From Silene noctiflora (lineage: Eukaryota; Streptophyta; Magnoliopsida; Caryophyllales; Caryophyllaceae), in assembly GCA_009801015.1 (NCBI GenBank), contig VHZZ01006584.1, forward strand, positions 23,599 to 48,877: a DNA stretch of 25,279 nt. Direction: 5' to 3'. The number at the start of each line of letters is the position of its first letter. The first letter of the stretch is position 1. The notes under the pieces were generated by a model. The model was given only the letters and a program-made list of their open reading frames with translations, had not been told where the DNA came from and made no database searches. Shown here piece by piece: positions 1-10,800 of this stretch. The translations under genes were made by a program, and so were the position numbers.

Positions 1-640
1 AGCAAATATCCCATTGTTTCGAGATCTTACCAGATTTCGAAGCAAATATCCTTTTTCATTATTGTTCATTATTTTTTGAAACCGCTTCCGCGCAATTTTT
101 GTATCAACCACCCCTTACCTACCAGCCACCACCACCAATCAGCTCCACCGTCGATTAACCTCGGTTGCCAACTCACCCCCACTACTGCCACCATCGTCAA
201 CCGCACCCAATAATCCACTAATCCAGCCGCCTCTGACCAACTACCACTCGCTTCACTCATGCACACCCACTCTTACCTTAACCACCAACCTACAACTACC
301 TCCCTCCATGTCGACCTACCCCAGTCGCACCCCACACACCGTTTGTGACCACCCTGATAAACAACGCAAACCCTAAAAACTCCAAATGTTAAATAAATTA
401 ATTAATTACTTAAATAATGAAAAGAAAATGTTAATTTTATTATTAATTTGGAATTTACAAATAAGTCACTTACGTAAAAGTTAAGCATGAGTTTTATGGT
501 GAAAGGTCTTTAAATTACATCATATATGATATTTATATTATGCTAAATTGAAGTGTCCTCCACTATTTAAGGAGTGTCCAAACTTTATAAATATTAATAA
601 AAAATACACGGTCTATAAGTGTACGACACGTATTTTCGAG
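1..640. other. Upstream intergenic DNA, no gene recognised
   Basis: No supported gene. Bases about 95-360 of the + strand are rich in CCACC/ACCACC runs; the reverse-strand open frame there is a tryptophan/glycine-rich by-product of this composition. The 11-mer AGCAAATATCC occurs at 42-52, with a close copy at position 1. From about 380 the sequence turns strongly AT-rich, as expected for a distal plant promoter. Confidence 0.5.
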
Positions 641-895
641 TATCATATAGATGTTGGTGTCGAATATGAACACACTAAATAGCAGAAGTGTCCGTGCCAT
701 CTATCCACGGAAGAGGTGGTGAAATGACAATGGTGGACGTTGGGAGTGTGGTGGCAAAATGAAAAGAAAAGAAAAAAAAAAAAAGGAATTGAAAGGCAAA
801 GAAGAGGTGAGATGGACATGTAGCCTATAAGAAGATAGGAAAATATCATAGGCCACGGAAGCCAGCTCAAGTGGCGCACAGGCTCGCTAAAGATC
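640..895 (+). promoter_or_regulatory. Probable proximal promoter of GIGANTEA
   Basis: This stretch lies just upstream of the pyrimidine-rich leader of GI. AAAATATCA at 840-848 differs by one base from the evening element AAAATATCT, the motif through which clock MYB factors control GI in Arabidopsis. TGATATTT near 527 is a similar near-match on the other strand. CTATAAGAAG at about 825 is a weak TATA candidate. An ACGT core occurs in GACACGTA near 625. No exact evening element was found here, so assignment rests mainly on position. Confidence 0.4.
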
Positions 896-1138
896 TCTTC
901 TTCCTTCCCCTTCTCCCTCTCTCTTACACAACTACTACTACCAAATCTTATTCTCCTTCTACAGACTCTCCCTCCCTTAAAAAAAAAACCTATTTTCTCT
1001 CTCTTTCAAAATCTCTCCCTAACGCAAAACAAATTAAATTAATTGTCGATCTTCACTCACTTACTACGTAACAATTTCATTTTACCTCTTTTCACACTTC
1101 TTCAGGTATTTGATTTTTTTTTGTTATTTACTTATAAT

Positions 1139-1180
1139 ATAATAATAATAATAAAATAATATAATAATAATAATAATAAT
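1139..1180. repeat. (AAT)n microsatellite in the leader intron
   Basis: An imperfect AAT trinucleotide array of about 42 bases lies inside the first inferred 5' leader intron, broken by AAAATAATAT. It abuts the MITE-like scar that begins at 1180. Confidence 0.85.
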
Positions 1181-1233
1181 ACTCCGTAATAGTAAAAGGA
1201 GCCTTTTTTTTTTTTGATAAGTTATACAGAGTA
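1180..1233. mobile_element. Short Stowaway-like MITE scar
   Basis: TACTCCGT at 1180-1187 and TACAGAGTA at 1225-1233 form near-matching inverted ends of the CTCCGT/ACAGAG type common in Stowaway-like MITEs. The interior is only about 37 bases and mostly a T-run, so this is a deletion relic or a chance pairing. It lies in the GI leader intron. Confidence 0.35.
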
Positions 1234-1827
1234 TAATTTATGATACTATTTATTACTGCTAACAATGTACTCGTAATTAATTGTGGGTTTGTATGATTAG
1301 TTTATTGTTAATCACAAAATCTCGTTTAAGTACATGCCAAATCATTTGACAAGTTGCATAGAAAATGGTAGTATTTGACCGTTTTAATATTTAAGACGGA
1401 TAGTCTGTACTGATTGTTAATATAGTTTTAATTTATGTGGATGTTATGCAGAATATTTGGCAAAGTGATTTGTGGATACTGTAGTTGAGGAACTTGAAGA
1501 AATCAAGAAGATTGAAATTCAGTTGGGGTTACTACTACTGTACCCTTGTACATATACAAAAGTAGCATTGATTTTGTTGATACTGTACTTGATTCATATT
1601 TGTTGACAAGAAGAGATAGCTTCAACTGTAAGTATTAAATTTATTTGTATCTAAATTGGGAGGATTCATTCAAATTGATCGCTGCTTCCGATGCCGAATT
1701 GCCAGATTTTGGTTCTTGATTGGTAGCAATGGGATCCCTTAAAATAAAGCTCTACTCTTTTTGGTCTTGGGGTTGAACAAATATTTTTCTTGTAGAATTA
1801 AAGATAAAGGTTAATCATTTGATTAAT

Positions 1828-4800
1828 ATGGCGCACACGTCAGAAAGATGGATTGACGGACTTCAGTTTTCGTCCCTGTTCTGGCCGCCTCCTCGAGAAC
1901 CTCAGCAGAGGAAGGTGAGATCTTAAATCATTTCGTTAGTCCTTTGAATTTTATGTGTGTTTGTTTACATCACTAGCTTGTGCTGTTGGTAACTATTGGG
2001 ATTGAGGGTAGTTAGGTAACTTTTAACTAAAAGTAGCTTGTAGCCAATTCAGGAAATATTATGATTAATGTTAGGACGCGGGGAAAAGTACTTGCAGATG
2101 TTGCAATAATCAATATGGCTACGTCTTGTGCTCTAGAGAGCGAGTTTACAAACATGATGGAAATACGGTGAAGCTTTTTATTATTGGTTACCTGGCCTAG
2201 TTGAGGCGGAAGGACAGTGAAGCTTTGAGTCAAGCGAAATGGTATCAGTGTATTACTACCCAATAGCAACTCATAATCGTTACCCCTGAAATTATTGTGA
2301 CATCTTTCGATATCACATTAAAGCCTACTCGAGAATTTGAATAGCTTGAGAAGAATTTTTCACTTTCCTGGCATCATGAAATTCAACATCATGGTTCGTC
2401 ATTCTTATGAACTAGGATCTGGTATATTGGCCTGGAAAATTTATTATCGACGTGAATTGGCGCTTGTCATAGAAGCCAAAGAATAAGATTACTTCGTAAG
2501 TCAACTGTTGTAAGTGTTACACTAGGTAGCGGTTAGGGCTTAATGGTTTTGCCTCAAAGTTGTTCAGACTGATGAAAATGTCAATCATCTGTTGGCTAAT
2601 AGGATCTCTTGACAAAAACGACAGTATATAGCTGTCTTATCGTGCCATGGCCACCTGTAAGTCAGTCAATCTCAAGAAGCTGCATGTTATAATTCATAAA
2701 ACACACTGTGTACCACTGTACCATGAAGTGAAGCATTATTTGTGTTCAGACTACTTCAGACAGAAAAAAAATGTGTTTTTCTCTAAAGGAAGTGCCAAGT
2801 TTTAACCCTGTAAGGGTGTGTAGTATCTGACATAGGCACATGAGGTATTAAGAAGGGGTATGGTCAGTGCAGATTCCAACATGCTGTCATACATTCTGAT
2901 TCTGTAGATTCCTTAGTTTTAGCTGTTTGAAGCTGCTAATTTGGCTATCAGAAGCCAGAAGGCTGAACTGCTAGTACACATTCACCATTATCCAACTTTC
3001 TCCCTTAGGTGAAGCAATATCATTAGGTGTGGAAATAGGTTTGTGATGGAAGTTATTGGTAGAAGTTGAGAAATTGAAATTTGAAAGCAGATATGTGAGA
3101 CCTTATTCCATCACCGGAGGTCAATTATTGTATGTCAGAAGCTTTTGGAGAAGGATCAGATAGGCATATGGTATTATAGATTTGCAGGGTTTTGATTATA
3201 TAAGGGTTTTTGTGTGAGCAATTTTGCTGGGTGAAGAGTAAAGAGGTTCCAACCAACACCATCTGCATCTTCTCCTTTTCTTCTTCCCTCCAAACTTTAT
3301 ATTTTGAGATAAGAGTGCCTCTGCAGAAGACTCCGCTTCAGAAGTTGTCACAAAATATTCAAGTTTGTAAGAGTTTCACATTTTGGTGTAAAATGAAGCC
3401 TCCAAGTGTCATGTGGGAAGGTTTGAGTATGAGACACGTGACATGCAACCGAAGTGGTGTGTTGAAGTATCATACATTAATGTTACTCCGTAGAACTTTG
3501 TCGGAGCCATCATTGGAGTTTTGCAAATTTTCCGAGGAATAGATGGAAAAAGGATGTAGGGAGTACAATTAATACAGCATTGCCTTTGTCTTAGCGTACT
3601 TCATCTCGAAAGCTGGTTTTCTCATAACTTTATCTCTAATTCTCATTTGTCTATCATGAATTGTCAATAAAGGAGTTTCTATTTCTGGTTGAGAGATGCA
3701 TCTGATGTTTACTCTTACTAGCTTTTCCAATGTACTGAAACACATGTTGGCTGTTTAGTCAACTATTGTTGATCTTACATGTATGTATTTTAGTGGTATA
3801 AATTTCACCCTTCATACTTTCATTTGACGAAGTTTAACGGTTCACATTTAATATATTTGAAATAGGAAGGGAGAGGTAGGATTGACATGTAGAGGAATGT
3901 AACTGAATATGATTCGGTGTAGTATTGCAAACCTCTGCAAATGTGAGGACCTTGTACTATTTTGGAGTGCCATAATGAATACAAGTACATGTTTGACAAA
4001 TCAAATCAACTTTATGATTAACATAACTATATAACCTGTTGCATTAAAAGCAATAAACGATGCTATGAGTAATTCAGTTTTGCCTATCATGTTTCAGATC
4101 ATTACAGTTTACAGTTACTCATGTATATGTTGCTTAATCTTCTGATTTCTCCTATCAGGCTCAAATTACTGCCTATGTTGAGTACTTTGGACAATTCATA
4201 TCAGAACGATTCTCTGAGGATATTGCTGAGGTATTTATCCTACACTTGAAGTGAAACTAATTCATTATCTACAACATTAGCAAGTATGCACGTCTCTTGT
4301 GTTCATGATTAAGTTAAACAATTCTCAATTCTGCATTATTTTTCTTAAATTTGATTGTTGGTACCTATGGTGCTGACCACTTATCTACCTCTCTGTCGTG
4401 GCAGCTGATTCGGAACCGTTATCCATCAGACGAAAAGCATTTGTTTGATGATGTCCTAGGTATTCTGTTTGCTTTTTCCCCTCAAATTATTGTCATTTTA
4501 TTTCCAGTTTTGTGGTCATTCTTTGATTGGTGAAGTGGTTCACTCTCTTTGATTTACCTTTTCACTTGAAATTGTTATTTCTTCTCTCCCTTTGTTTCTA
4601 CCTTCTTTTTTTATTGTTGCATCCCCTTTTTATTTTTACCCTCTCATAGTAATGCTTCCTTGTGACAGCTCATACTTCATGTTAGTCGACTAAATATTAT
4701 TTCGCGAGCAAGCTTTCTTGTTGTTGATGAAGTGTATTAAAAGGTACTTAACCAAGTGTTGTTGAATTTTGCAGCTACATTTGTCCTCCACCACCCAGAG

Positions 4801-7800
4801 CATGGCCATTCTGTTGTTCTTCCAATTATTTCTATCATCATTGATGGCACCCTGGTGTATGATAAGGACGGACCTCCATTTGCCTCTTTCATCTCCTTAT
4901 TTTGTCCAGATGACGAGGTGTGCTGAAAACTCATTCGTTTATTCCTCATTGAATTACTTCCTCTATCCATATTTTATTCTTCGAAATTCCCTTTTCATTC
5001 GTTTGATGTGTACTATCAAATATCAAATTCGCACCCATATAATTATACATTTTGAATGTAAAGCATTATCTTTCCTCATAGTTGGCTGTTAGTTGCATTT
5101 GTAATTTATTGATCACAATTTCCTAATTTTACTACAGATATATGTTATTCAATAATATTGTTGATGCAATCTCTTCGCTTATGAATTTGGACATGTCTAA
5201 CCTATTTTGCAGGATGAGTACTCTGAGCAGTGGGCACTGGCATGTGGAGAGATATTACGGATCTTAACTCATTATAATCGCCCTATATACAAGGCTGAGC
5301 TACAGCAAAATGCTGATGCCACTGGTCGAGACCATGCTACAACCAGCAGTTGTACTAGGGATTCATCTCAGTCCTTATCTATACCAACTGAAAGAAAACC
5401 TTCTAGGCCTCTGTCCCCCTGGATCACTGATATATTACTTGCAGCCCCTCTGGGTATCAAAAGTGATTATTTTAGATGGTATGTATTTATACGAGTTTGG
5501 CTCTTGCATAAAAAGTCAATGTAGAATCATCAAGTCATTGCCAGCATTTCTAACCACGAGTATTGACTCTGTCGACCTGTGTTTGGCAACTTAAGTGTAA
5601 TATTACTGGCACAGCTGAGTCTGAAGACACCTATATTACATTGGCGAAATTATCTTTTGACTCGAGTATTTACCAAATCTCTCACATTATGACAGGTGTA
5701 GTGGTGTTATGGGAAGGTATGCCGCTGGAGAACTCAAGCCACCTATGATTTGTAAGTAAACCTGCACTCTCTCAGACTGATAATTTCATTTTGGGTGCTT
5801 CTAGTTATTGACCATGACTCGTACCTTTGTTTGAAGTTGCATCTGCTTAACCACATGCAAGCTTTTTAGCTGTACGCTTTGTCCCACTTGCGACCCCTTG
5901 TGAGTTGTGATGTAAATGAGCTCAGCAAATGTATAAAACTCAATTTCATTTATTGTGGCCTATGTCGTACTTGTTGATACATAAGACAAGTGCATTGTCT
6001 GGTTCAATATTTCTCAAATTAAAGAGGCTTTGGGTGGATCACTATATTAGTTATATTCAGTATTCATTTCACCAGAAAACTCACATGTTCTTATTTTTTT
6101 GGCTATTAATAAGTCTAAAGCAAAAATTCGATCAATAACCTCATCTTTCTCTTTTGTTGCCTTGAGGACTCCTCCAGTGTTCCATATTTCTCTGAAATTT
6201 CTAGTAGTGAAAAGAAGGCTATTCTCTTTTATAAGGCGATGATTAACACCATCAAGCTTCATTAGGTGGCAATGGTTACATAGATTAAGCACTGTCATGG
6301 TTTTCTATAAAATTACGGTACACCAGAAAATCTGGTAACTCATTGAAGACCTGTGAAATGGGAACTTAAGAGCTTATTGACAATAAATTCATTTTCTTCA
6401 TTCTTCAGCCACCTCTCGGGGGAATGGGAAACATCCCCAGTTAATGCCATCAACGCCACGTTGGGCTGTTGCTAGTGGGGCCGGTGTTATATTGAGTGTC
6501 TGTGACGAGGAAGTCACCCGCTATGAGACGGCCACTTTGACAGCAGTTGCGGTCCCTTCTCTTTTGCTTCCTCCTCCCACTACATCTTTGGATGAGCATC
6601 TTGTCGCAGGTCTACCTGCACTTGAACCATATGCACGGCTATTTCATCGGTAAATCACTGGAACATGACATCATAGATCCATAATTTTTTAAGAGCATTT
6701 TTGCTTCATCATGTTATCTAAAGGTTCTTCCTCCTGTGGAAATAGGTATTATGCAATTGCTACACCAAGTGCAACCCAAAGACTATTGCTCGGACTTCTT
6801 GAAGCACCACCTTCTTGGGCTCCAGATGCACTTGATGCTGCTGTACAGCTTGTGGAGCTCCTTCGTGCAGCTGAAGATTATGCAACTGGCATGAGAGTAA
6901 GATATCTGTCACTTGGCTACTAGCTGCAAGCTTTGTTTTCTACTTTTCTTCCTTTTATTCCAGCTGAACCCAGAACTCTATGGTACTAGCTTTTTATTAT
7001 CATATTTTAGCATGTGAATCATCCTATATAATAGTCTCGGCCAAATTTCACCCATTGTGGCCTACTGGCCTTTATGGTTTTCTGCTAGTTCGTGTTTTAG
7101 TAGTTAGACAACCTATAAATGGCTGAATTTCACCAGGGCTGGATTCTTGTTAGATTTTTGCTTTCTGTTTTGTTTTGATATAGGTTTTTAATATTTTTAA
7201 GCGCTTCGCGAGGTACTGGTGTACCACTCAGTGCGGTACCTTGTGTTCTTCGGGTCGTTTTTCTTGATTCTCAATGACTTGTGGGTTTGCAGTTGATAAG
7301 CATATCAGTCAATAAAGTTTCTCAGATAAATATATTGTACTGGTGTAACTGTTAACCTAATATCATGTAGTTGCCAAGAAACTGGATGCACTTGCATTTC
7401 CTGAGAGCCATTGGAATTGCCATGTCTATGAGAGAAGGCATTGCTGCAGATGCAGCAGCAGCATTGTTATTCCGCGTACTTTCTCAACCTGCCTTGCTAT
7501 TTCCTCCACTGAGACAAGTCGAGGGGTTTGATGTTCAGCATGAACCTTTGGGTGGCTATATATCATGCTACAGAAAGCAGGTACAATACTTGTGCTTGTG
7601 CTTTAGGGATGAAGAGGATGGGTAATTTACTGTATTAAATTAGAGTATTTCATTCCATATCTTTTGGGCATTCATAATCAATTAATCATCGACTACTGTA
7701 AAGTGTAACCAGTCTTTTAAATCTGCTAATTTTATTTATCTGTAGTATTATTCCAATATAGGAGTATAAGCAACTCGCCTTAGTGCCTCAAATACTCTCG

Positions 7801-10800
7801 TCTATTCAAATTAATGGGGGTTTGATATAGGTAACTTTTCCCTTGCGTTGAAAACACAATTGTTTTACGTTAAGAGGATGCTATTTCACAATATAATAAC
7901 AACGACGTCAGCGCGTTAATCCCAAAATGATGAATTATCCTTTAGATCCGTCATTGATTGATCGAACACCTCAAAATGAAAAGAGATAGAAAGAGAAAAG
8001 TGAAAAACGAATGGGAAGGGAAATACAATACAAAAGTCAAGCTAAGCTTTCGATATAAAATTTAAAAACTAAGTTTTCTTTTATTAAGACTTAGATATAA
8101 AATACAGATAAATAACAATAATTTTTGAAATATAATATAAAATTAATGTTTAAAAAAATCTTAAAAGTAAACCAAGCATGGTTATATAAGAAGTTTTAAG
8201 TAAAGACTCAAACTCCATCATCCACATGTATCATGGCTCCCGCAAATTGTGGGGTAAAGGGAGGGGGGTCGGATGTATGCAGCCTTACCCTTGTGTTAGC
8301 AACACAAAGAGGCTGTTTCCGAATGACCCAAGATGAAAATTGCGTCGAGAACTGCATCGAAGGACCCCTACTTCATAAAAGAAAGAAGCACAGCCACTTT
8401 AGTGAGCCATTTTGATTTATTCCATTATAATCCATAACCAAAGAGTAATGAGTCTTTGGCTCCATTGGAAATATGGAATTATCGTGCTTTATTCCATCAT
8501 ACTACAAACTATACAATGTCAAAGAGCGATGAATCTTTTGACTCCATTGGAAATCAAACTAATATTATTATTATCTACAAGTCTTTTATGGAACGGTTCC
8601 ATATGTGAGACCCTCTTACATGTAGGACCTTATGATATATGTTGTGTATTATAATGTTAATGGGTTGGTCTTATACTCTTATATGTCAGACCGTCTCACA
8701 GATATGGTGTATTCTAATATACAATTCCGGTATCTTGGTGTACCAAAATAACTTCTCTTTCAAAAATAGTACTCTCTCCTTTTTTTCTTTCCGTTTCATA
8801 TTTTGGGTCAAAGTTATAAAACTTTAACCGGGAATATGTTTGAAAATATAAAAGTTTAATAAATGAAATTAAAATGTTTGTATTTATTTTTCAAAAATCT
8901 TTCACAAAATTATAATTTCAACAAAAAAAGTAACTTATTATCGATATTCGTGTTGTTTCGGAGCAAAGCTGAATAAAGCTGATGCTTTTCGTAATGTCGG
9001 GCAACTTTTTAACCTTGACAATGTCATTTGACTGCATTCAAATTAAACTGTTTGGCTTATCTTTTATCAGATAGAAGTGCCAGCCGCTGAAGCGACTATA
9101 GAAGCCACTGCACAAGGCATTGCGTCTATGCTGTGTGCTCATGGTCCGGAGGTGGAGTGGAGGATCTGTACTATATGGGAAGCTGCTTATGGGTTGATCC
9201 CACTAAATTCATCAGCTGTTGATCTTCCAGAAATAATAGTTGCTACCCCGTTGCAGCCTCCCCTTTTATCTTGGAACTTGTACATACCACTTCTTAAAGT
9301 CTTAGAGTATCTCCCTCGTGGAAGTCCGTCGGAAGCATGTCTTATGAAAATATTTGTGGCAACTGTGGAAGCAATTCTACAAAGGACATTTCCACTGGAA
9401 TCTTCTCTGGAAGAAAGTCGAAGATCGCGGTACAGGTCATATTCGGGATCAGCATCCAAAAACCTCGCTGTGGCCGAGCTCCGAACCATGGTGCATTCAC
9501 TGTTCCTCGAATCATGTGCGTCTGAAGAGCTTGCTTCTCGACTGCTCTTTGTTGTGCTAACTGTATGTGTCAGTCATGATGCTCATACAAAAGGTAAAAA
9601 GAGATCTAGGGTTGATGATACTTATTCTGATCTAAATGGCAAACCTACCGACTCTAACCTATCTAGTCCTTCAAGATCCAAAGATTCAAAGAAACATAGA
9701 GAGTCGTTAAGTAGAAAACCAAAGAAGCAGGGCCCTGTTGCTGCTTTTGATTCTTATGTTTTGGCAGCTGTTTGTGCTCTAGCCTGTGAACTTCAGTTGT
9801 ACCCATTAATTACCGGGGTATCCAATCCATGTAGCTCCAAAGACTCAAAGGACGCTTCCAAGCCCCTCAAACTAAATGGGTCATCTCATGAGTTTCAAGG
9901 TGGTATGGAGTCGGCAATGCGTCATACTCGCAGGATACTGTCCATTCTGGAAGCATTATTTTCGTTACGACCATCTACCATTGGCACATCATGGGGGTAC
10001 AGTTCGAATGAGATAGTTGCTGCTGCCATGGTTGCGGCTCATGTATCTGAACTATTTAGGCGGTCCAAAGCGTGCATGCATGCTCTCTCTGTTTTAATGC
10101 GGTGTAAATGGGATAGTGAGATTCACGCCAGGGCATCTTCGCTGTATAACCTAATTGATATCCACAGCAAAGCAGTTGCATCCATTGTAAATAAGGCAGA
10201 ACCATTAGAAGCACAAGTATCGACTACAAATATGTGTAGAGACTCTTCAACTGTCTTAAATGGAAGAAAAGTTAATGAACTCACGGGTATGGGCACAGTT
10301 TGTTTTCAATCAGAGGTTCCTTCAGGTCTGGGGTGTGAAAATTCCTCGCATTCCGACAAATCCTTGGATTGTGGGAAGATAAACACAACTGAAGATGCTG
10401 GAAATACCTCTGGTAAAAGGATGGCAAGATTTCAAATGGATGCATCAGATTTGGCCAACTTTCTGACAATGGACAGGCATATAGGGTTTAATAGCAGTGT
10501 ACAAATTTCTCTCCAGTCAGTACTTGTTGAGAAACAAGAGCTTTGTTTCTCTGTGGTTTCACTCCTTTGGCACAAGCTGATCGCGTCACCTGAAACACAA
10601 CCCATTGCCGAAAGTACTTCTGCACAACAAGGATGGAGACAGGTGCGCACCAAGAAATTACACCTTATTGTTTATTTACTGGCATAATAATGGAACATTT
10701 TGCCTAAGGTGCCATGAACTTTGGGCTAATTTCACTTTGGTGCCCTAAGGCTTGACAATTTTCACTTTGGTGACTTAAGATGTGAATAATTTTGCACTTT

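Larger units (their letters stand above)
896..1827 (+). other. Probable GIGANTEA 5' leader with two introns
   Basis: A CT-rich leader starts near 895-900. A plausible first non-coding exon ends at 1105 (TTCAG|GTATTT). The first leader intron ends at 1451 (TTATGCAG). A second non-coding exon would be 1452-1627 (donor GTAAGT at 1628), and the second intron ends at 1795 (TTCTTGTAG), joining the exon that carries the start codon at 1828. None of the three inferred leader pieces contains an ATG, which supports 1828 as the first start codon in the spliced message. The transcription start is not fixed by the sequence; the exon structure is inferred from splice consensus only. Confidence 0.5.

Noticed and set aside
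1-52. AGCAAATATCC repeat as a fragment of the 13.7-kb LTR element
   Set aside because: The LTR also has AGCAAATATCC, but similarity does not extend beyond about 13 bases, so shared ancestry is not supported.
69-266. Trp/Gly-rich open frame on the - strand
   Set aside because: The product reflects CCACC-rich DNA on the + strand and resembles no domain.
871-1071. 66-codon open frame in the GI leader
   Set aside because: It opens with GTG, not ATG, and is made of CT-rich leader sequence giving a Ser/Thr/Leu-rich product.
3210-3542. 110-codon open frame on the + strand
   Set aside because: It lies wholly inside GI coding intron 1, matches no family I know, and has no promoter or splice context of its own.
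9187-9560. Several open frames overlapping GI exon 10 on both strands
   Set aside because: They are shadows of the GI coding frame, which is conserved throughout.
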